A DNA stretch of 64,000 nt from Tuctoria greenei (lineage: Eukaryota > Streptophyta > Magnoliopsida > Poales > Poaceae). Where the stretch lies: positions 113,552,866 through 113,616,865 of the forward strand of contig JAYESD010000010.1 of NCBI GenBank assembly GCA_036927565.1, given 5' to 3'. The translations under genes were made by a program, and so were the position numbers. This document shows, one piece after another, positions 10,792 to 22,883 of the stretch. Positions within the stretch are counted from its first letter, which is position 1; each line of letters starts with the position of its first letter. A model generated the notes under the pieces. It did not search any database, was not told the DNA's origin, and was given only the letters and a program-made list of their open reading frames with translations.

Positions 10792-11466
10792 CGCATGGCA
10801 GCCCAACCCAACTCGGCGGTTCCTTTCCATCAACAGCAGGCCTGCCTTTCCATCAACACCAAGCCCGCACCAAGCCAAGCCACCGCCAGATCCTAGTGGC
10901 CTCACCGCCGCACAGTGCCAGAGCACACCAACAACCCTCCCTGCTTATGCCAACTCTCATGTCCCGCTGCTGCGGCGACAACGCTGGCTCAGGGACCACT
11001 CCAGTATGTCCCCGCCCGAGCGCTACAACGACTAGCCATGACCGCCTGGACCACAGTCGATGTTAAGTCATTGTCGTGCCCGCCCAGGGACCGCGTCGCC
11101 GGTCTCTTGCTCCGCCCCGACTCGATCCACCTCAACTCAGTAGAATCACCGCGGAGATCTACTCCGATTCGCTCGAGGTCCGCCTCAAAATCATTGTTCA
11201 TGCGTATTCTTCGCCGAGGCAAAGGCGTGACCTCCTCCTCGCCCGTCGACGCGTGGAATCCCAGCCGTGCATTTCTCGCCAAGCAACACCTTGTGACACC
11301 ACACTTTCCAGGTACGCCCGACTTCTCGCTGGATCTCCATCCGAACTGCTCGATTCTTATGCTCTGTATCATCCTGCGCCTAGGCTACGTTTGACTGCCC
11401 CCAGGAGTATGTCGTCCTCCCGAGGGCAACAGGGTTGGATCTCGAACCTAAAGCTCTGATACCAAT

Positions 11467-12307
11467 TATTAGAATTGCGGGATCAAATTTCTTGATGTTA
11501 TTGATCAAAACGCAATATTATTATATAGGGCCCGATCTGTTACAATTTTAGGCTCCCTCACATGGACTTGATTAGGACTCTATCTTAAACTCTAGCACCA
11601 GCACATTTTGTACAAGTAGATGTCCGCTGACTCGGTGTAGATCTTAGTGTACGTCCTCTGAGTAGAAACTTATCACACTTTAACCTGTTGGCCCTGGACC
11701 TGATCTACCTTCCACCCGGCGCCGTTGAGACCGTGCCACTGCTCGGCCCCGTGATCCATTGTGCCCAGCATGTTGTTGTCGATGCGGTGCCTCACGTTGC
11801 CGGGAGTCCAACTATCTGTGCGCCGCCGCAGTAACCTGAGAGAGCGAGGTCGATCCGTCGCCATCTGCATCCCGTGATGACTAGATCAATACGCCACCAT
11901 CCGCATCCTGCACAGATAAGGTCGATGCAACGCTATCCGTATCCTGTGAGGGCGAGGACGCGTCGCCATCCAGATCTTTTGAGGACAAAGACGCGCTGCC
12001 ATCTGCATCTAGCGAGGACGAGGATGCACCGTCGTCCGCATCCAATGACTGCCACCGTCGATCTGGGTCGCTGAGGATGAGGGCACATATCTGCCCGATG
12101 AGGACAAGCTCACGGATCCACTATACTCGATCCACCCGCTGTCGTTGAGGCTCGCCCATGGCTAGATTTGCGTTGCCTCACCATCAAAGCTCGTATGTTT
12201 GCCAGTTTGGGGTTCGGGCTAGATTGCCCGCCCTACTAGGACTTGCCCATGGTCCAATTAGAACTATTAATTCCTACTCTACTAGGAATCTATAATTACC
12301 TATAACA
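11467..12307 (-). repeat. Probable 5' LTR of copia-like element, with PBS at 11453-11464
   Basis: The segment runs from TATTAGAA, next to the primer site, to CTATAACA, so its ends (TATTA and TAACA) form a short inverted repeat. Within it, 11870-12075 holds about five units of about 35-45 bp with CGCCATCCGCATCC and GAGGACGAGGAC. The right edge is inferred from the inverted terminal bases alone. Confidence 0.4.
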
Positions 12308-13662
12308 CTACTTCAAATCAACTATGACTCCTTGCCTAAACTGACCAGGACTCATAACCTGATGCAATACAGGATCACTAAGAACATTAGCAATGATCAA
12401 TATTAAGGTTCTCTTGCTGCTTCACAAATTTTAGTATATGAAATTATGCTATATTTTAGGACCTTGAGTAATCTTAGTAGCTTCTCACAATAAAAGGTGT
12501 TCTCATTCTTTTCACAAAAGGAGAACGATATGGTCTCTGTGCACTCAAATGATTTCATCAGTCTCATGATCCCCATCTGGGCTCAGCATCCCTAGCCTTT
12601 TCAATGTGTTGCGTACGTATCTTACAACAACCAAGCATTTGTCCAAGCACGTGTTGTGTTGTGTACCTTGATCGCTAACAAAATAGGAGCTGCCGTGCAT
12701 GGTTCAACTTTTCTACAGATTACTGGTTGCTCCAAACTACCCAGAAGTGGCCGGGTATTGTGACCTGACCAAAAACCGCTGACACATAATAAACTAATGC
12801 GAAATAGTAAGAGATCCTATTCTATGTGCAACAGTTACATCTTACACACATTTTTCTCGTCTCACCGCATTTACTATTTGTAGCAATTTGCAGTAATACC
12901 ACTTATGTCATTGGATATTACTGACAAATGGTCTCTCTAACATTAATATTTTACTCCCTCCATTTCTTAATAAATGTCATTTTAGACAAACCAAAACAAC
13001 TAAAAATGAACTGTAGCTGCCTGCCCTAACGATAATTATTAAAAAACGGAAGGAGTACGTAGCAACCTCATCATCTACTTGTGGCAGCACATGTATTGTT
13101 GTCAACAGTGGGTACAACTATACATGCAGTGGCTGAAAGAGTAACAAAATTGCATTAATTTGTGTTTTGTCATCGTTTTATCTTAAACCTCAGGAATGTC
13201 TGTTCTTTCCTTCTCTTCCCCCTTTAAAAGTCCATGATTGTTCAAATTTTCACAATACTGGAGCCACTGAATTATAATAATTGAAAGTTAGTACATGAGT
13301 CATATGGATAGGGTTGAGGGAGGCGATTGTTGGATGATTAATGATTGAACTGCTAAAGTTCAGAAATAATTTGTGTACATCTTGGACTAATGATTCGGCT
13401 GCTGGCCACTCCTTTATAAAGGTCTGGTCATGTCACACATATCAATTTTCGGTGGGAATCTTGTGTACCTCCCACATGGTTAACAATATGACGAATTGGC
13501 TAGTAAGCCAACCATACAGATTATGGTACTAGAGATTTGTACATTTTTCCCATTTTATTGCTGTTGTGGATTCATTTGACGAAGTTCAAAACATAAAACG
13601 ATTGAAACCCATCTTACTTTGTTACGTCTGGCACAAATATCGGACCTATTGTCGTTCATAGG
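12308..13662. other. Unassigned DNA flanking Athila-1
   Basis: A/T-rich sequence with one MITE (12954-13055). Several short open stretches, for example 13341-13532 on the plus strand, have no family I recognise. It continues at 22884 on the other side of the Athila element. Confidence 0.3.
12954..13055. mobile_element. Stowaway-like MITE
   Basis: About 102 bp with inverted ends CTCCCTCC...GGAAGGAG and flanking TA dinucleotides at 12952-12953 and 13056-13057. Size, ends and TA target fit Tc1/mariner-derived Stowaway MITEs. It has no coding capacity. Confidence 0.75.
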
Positions 13663-15335
13663 TGTGGACGGCTCCTAAAATATACTAACAAATCATCCTC
13701 GGCAACGACGCCAGAAATGCTTGTTGGTATTTCTTATGCACCATTAATTAAACATCTCCAACTAATGTGTCAGAAATGCTTGTTAATGGTTCTATTGGAT
13801 CACAGAGTGAATTCCGCAAGCGCACGGAAATATCATTGTAGCATTTCATCTTAAGAGTATTCACAAGGATGTCATTTATTTGATCCCAATGGAAGGCAGA
13901 GAAGAGATATAACAATCATCAAGTGGAAATGATAGAAAGGTCTAGGTAACGATCTAGTAAGGATGGATAAAATAATAGTGGAGGTAGTGTGACACACACA
14001 AAAGCTTTCAAGTCTAAGGGGGATAAGAGGATCCTTGAGGTTAGTTAAGGTTGAGAGTTATGGAGGTACTCCTACTATGCTCTATTGTACATATACATAG
14101 CCTAAACTAATTATCCATAAGCGAGGTCAATAGTGAATAGTTATGCTATGTGGTTCAACACATCGGGCACCGGCTTACCCCTAGCAATACTAGGGCGACT
14201 CCCGCCAAGAGCCTATGGCATAGCCGAACGTGGAGGATTACAAAGGATAGATAGGACTGTCACCACCTACTGCCTACCTCTTGAATCCATGGGTCTACGA
14301 GACATTCAATGCTACTTAGCTATCCTAGCACCATGCTAGCATATTAAGTAATTACCTTAAGAGCCTAGGCACAAGCCATCCTAAGACAATGAATTGAATC
14401 ATTATTGAACCAATGTTGATACACATCATAATTATCCATACTAACCTAGTTATGTTATAATTAACTAGACTATAGTAGGGGTCTATAGGTTCTATGATAA
14501 CGAGATATGTTCATGATGAAACAGTCATAGAAGTTATACCTTCCACATACATGGACTCCACAATCAAACAAGAAACGCTTTGCCCAAATATATGCATAAG
14601 TAGAGACTAAAGATACTATCTTTATTATGCATAAAGTCACAAATACAAGAAAGAATACATGAGCCATACCTTTCCTAATGTAGGATTGGGAAGAGAGAGA
14701 CTCCTTACTCCTTTCCCAATTTGGACTTGGGACTAGAGACTCTCCTCTCTACAACCTAACTCCTCGAAGACTATGCATGATAATATATACAATAGAGATG
14801 AAGCTCAAGTGGTGTTTGTTGAAGTGAGGGGTAGGGGGTCCTATTTATACTAGTTTTGAGGTCGGTTCCCACCACCAAAAGTGCGCGAATCAGTCACCAT
14901 TGACTCCTTCAAGCTAGGAGGAGCCAACACGCGTCGTTTGACCGCGTTTGACACCAGGAAGGGATCGGCCGAACCCCTGGTTCGGCTGACCTGGTCAGCA
15001 CTCCAAATGTGGAGTGCTTCCTCCAGCTGGCTGCCAGGTGGGCCCCCTTGATGTATCTGGGTGATACACCGTTGGATCTCCTCGGATACTTATGTTTGTG
15101 GGTCATTTGATCCATGGGATGCCACGTGTCGTTGCCTGATTGGTTGGGATGATATTTTATAGGATTGGACCCTCTATATTTTCTCATTTCCTGCATAAAA
15201 TGCTGCATACACATATTTCTCCAAGTCCAAGTGGAATTGAGTTAGATTGAAAGGTGATGTGTGCAAGAAATGACAAATCCTTCACATAATTGAGTTAAAT
15301 TGACAGATGAACTTGGTATATAACAGCCGTCAACA
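13663..15335 (-). repeat. 3' LTR of Athila-1
   Basis: Matches 21199-22878 along its whole length with scattered differences. It begins TGTGGACGGCTCC, where the 5' LTR has TGTTGACGACTCC, and ends CGTCAACA. A PBS-like sequence is embedded at 13696-13713, as in the other LTR. Confidence 0.93.
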
Positions 15336-15350
15336 AACTCCCCCAAGCTT
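15336..15350 (-). other. Polypurine tract of Athila-1
   Basis: AACTCCCCCAAGCTT directly beside the 3' LTR reads AAGCTTGGGGGAGTT on the element strand. This is the expected position and composition for the plus-strand primer. Confidence 0.8.
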
Positions 15351-16621
15351 ATCATTTGCTCGTCCCGAGCAAAGTCAAGACTTTAGGTTGATGATCAGGA
15401 GTTGCTACAATATCTTATTTTCAAAAGTATCTAATCCACAACAAGATACTCTACCTAGTATTACAGAAATTGGCTATGATACTATACCTTTCTTAAGTTA
15501 TCATGGGGCTTATGCTTTTTCATATTCATGAGTAGTTGAAAGGTAGAATAGCAATTGGAGCAAACATAGCCTAGAAATCAAGTTCCACTTAAATCTCGGA
15601 GAATTCAATTTAGATATTAAGTACCTCAATTTGATTCTCTCAATCACTCCCTTGTGGATAGTGAAAATATTTCCTCACCAAAGCATTGTGCCTCTACTAT
15701 TCCTACTCATTGAATATGGCTTGTATGTGGAGCTTGGTAAGGAAAGTAAGTAGGCATATTTGCATCACATATATTGCTAAGTCAAAAGAGTAAGCTTTAG
15801 GAGAATTCAAATCAAAACTTTTTGATTCAAGACTAGTGCATGTGTGATGGAGTGGAAGTGGATGTGGATATTTGAGATAACTCCTTTTTGGTATAATCTC
15901 TCTTTCTTTTGCAGGGATGAAAATGGCTACTTTTCTTTCTTTTTTTTCTTCTCATGATCATGATGTAAGCATGCCTTTTTTCCCATTTTCTTTTTGTAGC
16001 CATGTCTTCTACTCCCTTTCTTTGCAATGAATTTTGAAGAGAGTGCTAAACATAAATAACATGGAGTTTATCTTTTTGTTGTGGTATGGTGGATATGATG
16101 GACATTTTTCTTACTTCTACTGTAGAAGTATAGCATGTGCAAGTGAAGTCTTGAATTCAAAAAGAGTTGAATGATTTCTCACATAGGTCTATAGTAGTTT
16201 GACTAGGCTCAATGTGAAAGCAAATAGCATATGCATAAGGTTTTGTCTGTTTTACTTTCAAACTAGGACTAGCAGCCCTATTACTAATTCTAATCTTGCA
16301 ACAACCTAGAATTAGATTAAGCTTTTGCTACCCACAACTTCCAAATTAAGGTAAAAGTATTTCAAACCAATGAAAGCAATATTCGGAGAGTAGCAAGTTG
16401 TAAACTAGAGACTTAGGAAAATAAAACAGAGCAACTATTCATCATTTCATCTATGTGAATTCTAAATCATTCTTACCGCACATCTTTATTTGATGAAAGC
16501 AAATATATATATATATATATATATATTAAATGCAAGCTGGATGATGGATGGATGGAAAATAACAATGCAAGGAATGTGATACATGTTACCTCAAGTGGGG
16601 GTCCTCCCCCAAGCTTGTTCT
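15351..16621 (-). other. 3' untranslated region of Athila-1
   Basis: A/T-rich, no gene. Near 15890-16030 the plus strand is T/C-rich, and an (AT)n run lies at 16503-16526. The second Athila element has related sequence at 58448-60027, for example TGTAGCCATGTCTTCTACTC. Confidence 0.6.
16503..16526. repeat. (AT)12 microsatellite
   Basis: About twelve uninterrupted AT units in the untranslated part of Athila-1. A shorter run lies in the 5' LTR at about 21622-21641. Confidence 0.95.
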
Positions 16622-18085
16622 TCAACTACCTCCGTGATAAGGGTTGAAGCCTTGATGATGGAAGCACGCTGCAAGATCGGCTTGTTGTAGTTGTAGCGCC
16701 ATGTTGAAGTTGGTGAATTGAGCATTCATGTGTTGTTGCCAATCCTGGGTACCTTGAACATGCTCCTGGAGTGTGTTGTAGATGTCACCCGTTCTCACTT
16801 CAAGTTCTCCCATACGTCTAGTGAGGTTCGTCATTCATTGGCTATAGTCATGATGACTTCTAGCCGAAAATGAACGACGTCCTCTCATGGACGTTGGGGG
16901 CAAGCTGCTAGAGCTTGAAGTGGATAAGGGTGGATCCTTTTGCCATTCTTGCCAAGATGATCCCCCAATCTCATACGTCGGAGATTGAGTCCATCCGGGC
17001 ACATAACCCGTTGGGTTCTCTTCCTCTTGGTATTCATGGACTGGAGAGATTATCGGTGGCATGCCTGTGGCTGCAGCCCTCGCACGATTCCTTGTTACCC
17101 TGCCAGAGACATTACTTCTTCTTGCTTCCTCAAGGGGAAGAAGATTAATGGTTAGCCTCCGGCATTTGTATAAATGAAAATCTGGGTTAGGTAACCGAAT
17201 TTCATTGACAAAGTCGGGATAGAAAAATATCAAGGAGCCATCATGATCATGCTTAAGGGTATGCCCTTGCACTAAATAGTCTTCATCAATTAATTCTCTT
17301 TCAGTTTCAATATATTCAAATGAAGAGTATTTAAGTGCTCCTACCCTATCAACAATATGAGTAATCAATGAAGTGCATTCAATTCGTCCTGATTTTGAAA
17401 TGTAATCTAACCATTGTGTCATCATGGCTTTGACTGGAGCAACTTTTATCTTTTTAGTCATGGCAAACAAAATTTTCAATTCATCATCTCGCACAACCCT
17501 AACATCTCCCCTAGGGAACATAGTCATAGCCACCCATCTATGCATGAAGCGTAAGGTAGGGTTTTGGATGTGGCTATTCCTAGGAACCCTACATGTGACC
17601 TCACTAGTTAGCTTATACCAAAAACTTTGTTTGTTAAACTTAGGCAAATTGTCTAAATCTAGAAAACACCGTTTATGGAAGCCTAGGATGCTACCTAATT
17701 CTTTCCATAGGATGTTGTATTCTTTTTGAAATAATCTAAATGTAATACCATCAAATCCTATTCTTAGCGTGCAAAGGAATTGGATAGTGAGAAGGCGTGA
17801 ACCTTTCTCCTCTATGTGAGCAAAGTCATCAAATCCAATTGCATGCCAAATGGAAAGAAATTCAGAGTCCGTACCTATTTTGGAGATCAAATGTGGATCA
17901 TAAGCCTTGGTGTGGCGGAACTCATGATCTTGGAGAAGCCTGCGTGCGCTTCTCTCTTCCATGGGAGTGTCCTCCCACATACTTCTCCTCCTTGGGCTTG
18001 TACCCATGGAAGAGAGGCGTGCACTAGAACCTTCACCATGGCTTGAGCTTGCAGCCCCCTTCCTCTTTCCGAACAACCTATTCAT
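16622..18085 (-). pseudogene. Athila-type additional ORF, nearly intact (one stop)
   Basis: From Met 18085 the frame is open for 416 codons. It then meets TGA at 16835-16837 and continues in the same frame for 70 more codons to 16622, so the ancestral protein was about 487 residues with a single nonsense change. The N-terminus is basic and Ser-rich (MNRLFGKRKGAASSS). The middle contains LRIGFDGITFRLFQKEYNIL and LTSEVTCRVPRNSHIQNPTL. The tail is Ser/Pro-rich followed by a Gln-rich helical segment. This resembles the Athila ORF-1 family, which in grass Athila elements lies downstream of pol in the place of an env-like gene. Its biochemical role is not known to me. It is the best-preserved gene of this element even though pol is gone. 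Confidence 0.75.
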
Positions 18086-18957
18086 GTCTTTTTGAGTTCA
18101 ACAAGCAAGAACAAAACAAGGCGAGAAAAATCCGTAAAGAAGCTGTTTGGAAAATAAAACTCTCAACAAATTTTCTCCTCTTGAAAGCCTGAGTGTAAAA
18201 TGCAAATGCATACAAAAGAAAATTTTTTGGGGATGGATTTGAGCAAGAGTGTTGCAAGAAAAACAAGGTGAGCTAGAGAGTGACTTGGGGAGGTGTAAAA
18301 TGATGTGGTGTGTGAACAGAGGTGCTCCTCACGGCCACAATTTATAGGGTGCACCCTCCAACGGTCACTTGGGGTTCAAAATATAGCCGTTGGAGGAAGG
18401 GGAGCCAATTTGGCTCCACTCCCTGTTCGGCCGACCGGGGGTTCAGCCGACCTGATAGGTGGGCCCCCGTGGTTCCCCTTTTGGCAAGTGGCTCCCCAAC
18501 GGCTATAAAGTTAGCACATTAGTAAAATGCCACATGTGCAGCTCAGAAAAAAAAATTGTTTTTCAAATAAAAACCTTTTTTCAAATCCAATAAAAAATTT
18601 TGTTTTGAAAAGAAAGAAAAAAATGATAGTTGAGAATATAAGATTCTCAACTTGCTAGAAAAAAAATCAAATATGCAATGGGAAGAATCCAAATGGGGTG
18701 AAAAAAAGAAAGAAAGAAAGACAAAGTGGGATAATTACCAATTTAACCTATTGGCGTAGGTCTCACCACCGTCCGATGAGATGGACATTCCCCCGTCTTC
18801 ATTTCACATCCGAGCCCGGAGGGATGGGCTCGGATGGCTTATCTTGCTTCTTTCGCCATTCCTTCTTTGGCGGCTTTGTGGAATTGGGCCTTTGGGAAGG
18901 TCCAGACGATTTCGTCATCTTTGGATATCGACGTGGTCGAAACGACGGATTCTCCTC
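18086..18957 (-). other. Junction region replacing pol
   Basis: Between the protease remnant and the Athila ORF there are only about 870 bp: A/T-rich sequence, an A-rich stretch at 18550-18720 and GGTTCGGCCGACC-like words that also occur in the LTR (18420-18460). No reverse transcriptase, RNase H or integrase motif is present on either strand. Confidence 0.6.
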
Positions 18958-19581
18958 TTAGATTAATTTGATTCGAATCATGGAGCATTGCTCTGATCTT
19001 GGCCGAAAGTTAAACTTTTCCTCCTTGCCATTGATATGGAAGTGGATTTCTTCATCTCCCACATCTATGCGAGCTTTTGCAGTGCAGATGAATAGGCGCC
19101 CAAGAATGGGTGGTGTATCCTTCTAAGTGTCCATGTCTAGCACCACAAAATCCACGGGTATGAAGCAGTTCTAGATCTTCACCAGGACGTCTTCAGCAAT
19201 ACCCGCCGGATAACAGACTGAAGAGTCAACCAGTTGTAGTTGCATTGGTGTTGGAGTCAGCTCTGTGAAGTTCAGCTGGTCGAACACAACCTTGGGCATC
19301 ACATTGACACTTGCTTCTAGATCACAAAGTGCCTTGACAAAGTGGTGAGCCCCAATTGAGCATGAAATGGTAGGTCATCCGGGGTCCTTTTTCTTTTCAG
19401 GAAGCCTATTGAGGATGGCTGCACTGCAATCTTCTGTAAGCTTGACGACCTCAGTGGTGGGCAATGGCCGTTTGTTGTTCAATATGTCCTTGAGATAGCG
19501 AGCATAAGTTGGTACTTGCATCGCATCAATGAAGGGCACATTGATGAGGATCTTTTGGATGATCTCAACAAAATGGTTGAA
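18958..19581 (-). pseudogene. Athila protease remnant
   Basis: The frame downstream of gag reads through several stops but keeps the shape of a retroviral-type aspartic protease. ALCDLEASVNVMP is at the active-site position, where DLGAS or DSGAS would be expected, and PPILGRLFICTAKARIDV is the C-terminal flap region. The catalytic Asp is present but the following Gly is Glu. In-frame stops occur on both sides. It would have processed the gag polyprotein. Confidence 0.65.
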
Positions 19582-21060
19582 TTACTCATCCACTGTTGGC
19601 TTCCTTTGTCTGTGAGGGAATGGCATTAAGTTGGTGTCTTCAAAGTGTTTGGCCATTCTCTCACCAAGTAATTCACTTGGGACATCCTCCTTCTCAGGCT
19701 GAGTTGTCCTCTTTTCTTGTGTGGGATATGGTGGGTCACGAGTGGTCTTTCCTCCTCTTGTAACCACTGCATTGACGTTCTCCACTGGGGCTTTTGGCTG
19801 CCCCAGAATTCTGTTGTTTTCCAATGGAGGGACAACTGCAGCAAGTTGTGCCAGCTGAGTCTCCAACATCTTGTTGAAGCTTAGTTGATTCTTGAATGCT
19901 GAGGATAGTCCTTCAATCTTGGCATTGATGTTTTCCAGGGTCTTATCATTAGTTGACAACTTCTTGGATAGGGCATCGTTGATCTTGAGCTGGCTAATGG
20001 CAAGTTCTCCCAAGTTGGGCTGATTTCCAGGGTTGCCATTGTTGTTGTACCCTCCTTGAAAGAATGGACGTTGTTGACCCCACCTTTGACCTCCTGGATG
20101 ATAGCCATTGTTGTTGTTGAAATTTCTGTTGTTGACAAGGTATAGGGCATCCTCACGAGTTTTTAGGCAATCATTGCCCATATGACCCGCGTTGCCACAG
20201 ACTTCACACGTGATGTGAGAGTCTAGGGCATAGGCATTGCCAAACACTTCACCACTGGCTTGTCAATCATTTTTCTTCATTAGGAGGTCCAATTTTACAA
20301 CGATCATGTCCACCTCCTTCAAGGTGTGCATGCCTCGCTGTCGGGTATGGAGACACTCATCGTTCCATCCCATGTTGGACACCATCTTCTCAATAAGATC
20401 TTTAGCTTTTGGCACCGTCAATAAGAAGAAGGCTCCTCCAGCAGCAGCATCTAAATGGTCACGAGCTGATGGGATCAGCCCGTTATAGAAATTCTGAATA
20501 AGGAGCCAGCCATCCATCCCATGGTGGGGACAGGCTAGGATGTACTCCTGAAGTCTTTCCCATGCCTCAGGAATAGATTCCTTGAGCTCTTGTTGAAAGC
20601 TGGAAATCCTTCCACGTAAGGCATTGGTTTTGCCCAACGGGAAGAATTTGGCGAGGAATGCCGTAGAACACTTCTCCCAAATGTCTATAGCACTTCGGTT
20701 CGTGTAGAACCACTGTTTCGCTCTCCCAAGGAGAGAGAACAGGAACAGTCTCAGATGGACCGCATCTGGAGACACGTCCTTGATCTTAAAAGTGTTGCAG
20801 ATCTCGAGGAATTGTTGCAGGTGAGCACTTGCATCCTCGCTAGCCTTCCCACAGAATGGGTTGGCTTGCACCATAGTGATAAGGCCAGTTTTGATCTCGA
20901 AGTTCACATCTCCCGTGTTAATAGTGGGCCCAATAGGCACATTGTTAGCAGAGGGAGCTGAGAACTCACGAAGGGTCTTCTGAGCCATTGGCGTTTGGAT
21001 TGTTGGTGCAGAAATACTGGCTTGCTTTGCACTCAAATCTTCTGAGGAGTAATGACACAT
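19582..21060 (-). pseudogene. Athila gag (capsid and nucleocapsid) with one in-frame stop
   Basis: Met 21060 starts a frame with the plant gag core (LRLFLFSLLGRAKQWFYTN, W..C..AFLAKFFPLGKT), followed by an in-frame TGA near 20260, then CEVCGNAGHMGNDC, a CCHC zinc knuckle, and an Asn/Gly-rich linker. Both parts are in one frame, so a single substitution broke a protein of about 490 residues. Gag forms the virus-like particle that packages element RNA in the cytoplasm. After the stop at 19582 the frame runs on into the protease remnant. Confidence 0.85.
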
Positions 21061-21172
21061 GGTCGGTCTCTCAGAAGAGATTCGGGATCTTCAACAAAGT
21101 TTTCCGGCAGGCGGAAAATCCTATCCAGGGTTCTATCTTATTCACTCAGTCACGTTATATATCTATTTGCCT

Positions 21173-21190
21173 TCCCAGGCAACGGCACCA
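21173..21190 (-). other. tRNA-Asp primer-binding site of Athila-1
   Basis: TCCCAGGCAACGGCACCA on the plus strand matches the 3' end of plant tRNA-Asp (TCCCCGGCAACGGCGCCA) at 16 of 18 positions, so the element strand can pair with that tRNA. It lies 8 bp from the 5' LTR. Confidence 0.85.
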
Positions 21191-21198
21191 GAAATGCT

Positions 21199-21316
21199 TG
21201 TTGACGACTCCTAAGATATACTAACAAATCATCCCTGGCAACGGCGCCAGAAATGCTTGTCGGTATTTCTTGTGCACCATTAACTAAACTTCTCCAACTG
21301 ATGTGTCAGAAATGCT
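21199..21316 (-). repeat. Two 59-bp terminal blocks with captured PBS copies
   Basis: Block 1 (21199-21257) and block 2 (21258-21316) are each exactly 59 bp, start TGTTGACG and TGTCGGTA, and end CAGAAATGCT. Block 1 ends in a near-perfect tRNA-Asp site (21232-21249, 17 of 18 positions) and block 2 in a worn version. The real site outside the LTR (21173-21190) ends in the same AGAAATGCT. The pattern is conserved in the left LTR at 13663-13780. Confidence 0.8.
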
Positions 21317-22878
21317 TGTTAATGGTTCTATTGGATTACAGAGTGAATTCCGCAAGCGCACGGAAATATCATTGTAGCATTTCACTATAAGAGTATTCCC
21401 AAGGGTGTCATTTATTCGATCCCAAAGGAAGGTAGGGAAGAGATATAACAATCATCAACTGGAAAAGGTAGAAAGGTCTAGGTAAGAATCTAGTAAGGAT
21501 GGATAAAATAATAGTGGAGGTAGTGTGACACACACAAAAGCTTTCAAGTCTAAGGGGATAAGAGGATCCTAGAGGTTAGTTAAGGTTGAGAGTTATGGAG
21601 GTACTCCTACTATGCTATATTGTATATATATATATATATATAGCCTAAACTAATTATCCATAAGCTAGATCAATAGTGAATACTTATGCTATGTGGTTCA
21701 ACACATCGAGCACGGGATTACCCCTAGCAATACTAGGGCGACTCTCGCCAAGAGCCTGTGACATAGCCGAACGTGGAGGATTACAAAGGACAGATAGGGC
21801 TGTAACCACCTACTGCCTACCTCTTCAATCTGTGGGTCTACGAGACATCCAATGCTACTTAGCTATCCGAGCACCATGCTAGCATATTAAGTAATTACCT
21901 TAAGAGCCTAGGCACAAGCCATCTTAAGGCAATGAATTGAATCAGCATTGAACCAATGTTGATACACATCATAATTATCCATACTAACCTAGTTATGTTA
22001 TAATTAACTAGACTATAGTAGGGGTCTATAGGTTCTATGATAATGAGATATGTTCATGATGAAACAGTCATAGAAGCTATACCTTCCACATACATGGACT
22101 CCACAATCAAACAAGAAACGCTTTGCCCAAGTATATGTATATGTAGAGACTAAAGATACTATCTTTATTATGCATAAAGTCACAAATACAAGAAAGAATA
22201 CATGAGCCATACCTTTCTTAATGTAGGATTGGGAAGAGAGAGACTCCTTACTCCTTTCCCAATTTGGACTTGGGACTAGAGACTCTCCTCTCTACAACCT
22301 AACTCTCTTTAAGACTATGGATGATAATATATACAATAGAGATGAAGCTCAAGTGGTGTGTGTTGAAGTGAGGGGTAGAGGGTCCTATTTATACTAGTGT
22401 TGAGGTCGGTTCCCGCCACCAAAAGCGTGTGAATCAGTCACCATTGACTCCTTCAAGCCAGGAGGAGCCAACATGCGTCGTTTGACCGCGTTTGGCGCCA
22501 GGAAGGGGTCGGCCGAACCCCTGGTTCGGCCGACCTGGTTAGCACTCCAAACGTGGAGTGCTTCCTCCAGGTGGCTGCCAGGTGGGCCCCTTGATGTATC
22601 TGGGTGATACACCGTTGGATCTTCTCGGATACTTCTGTTTGTGGGTCATTTGATCCATGGGATGCCACGTGTCGTCGCCTAATTGGCTAGGATGATATTT
22701 TATAGGATTGGTCCCTCTACATTTCCTAATTTCTTGCATAAAATGTTGCATACACATATTTCTCCAAGTCCAAGTGGAATTGGGTTAGATAGAAAGGTGA
22801 TGTGTGCAAGGAATGACAAATCCTTCACATAATTGAGTTAAATTGATGGATGAAATTGGTATATAACAACCGTCAACA
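21199..22878 (-). repeat. 5' LTR of Athila-1
   Basis: 1,680 bp, bounded by TGTTGACG and CGTCAACA and followed by ATAGG. Its primer-site-proximal end contains two nested 59-bp blocks, each ending in AGAAATGCT (annotated separately). Confidence 0.93.
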
Positions 22879-22883
22879 ATAGG

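Larger units (their letters stand above)
8843..12307 (-). mobile_element. Degraded copia-like LTR element interrupted by CACTA-2
   Basis: Two LTR-like segments begin TGTTAGAATTCCGAGACTAA (8843) and TATTAGAATTGCGGGATCAA (11467) and are similar for about 140 bp. GCTCTGATACCA at 11453-11464, just left of the right segment, is the reverse complement of TGGTATCAGAGC. That is the usual initiator-Met tRNA primer site of plant copia elements, so the right segment is the 5' LTR and the element lies on the minus strand. The interior has no recognisable pol. The longest minus frame (11372-10989) has no family I know. No matching target duplication was found, so the outer limits are approximate. Confidence 0.45.
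13663..22878 (-). mobile_element. Athila-lineage Ty3/gypsy element lacking pol
   Basis: A complete LTR-to-LTR insertion with a perfect 5-bp duplication ATAGG at 13658-13662 and 22879-22883. LTR ends are TGTTGACG and CGTCAACA inverted (TGTGGACG in the left copy). Read leftward the order is 5' LTR (21199-22878), tRNA-Asp primer site (21173-21190), gag (21060-19582), a protease remnant (19581-18958), an Athila-type ORF (18085-16622), the polypurine tract (15336-15350) and the 3' LTR (13663-15335). Reverse transcriptase, RNase H and integrase are absent, so it must have been copied by enzymes from another element. Its LTRs differ at several percent of sites. Confidence 0.93.

Noticed and set aside
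10915..11394. Open frames on both strands between CACTA-2 and the copia-like LTR
   Set aside because: No recognised copia gag or pol motif. The position suggests a gag leader, but the sequence does not support a call.
13696..13713. tRNA-Asp-like sequence that could be read as a tRNA fragment
   Set aside because: Only the acceptor-side 18 bases are present, as in a primer site, with no cloverleaf around it.
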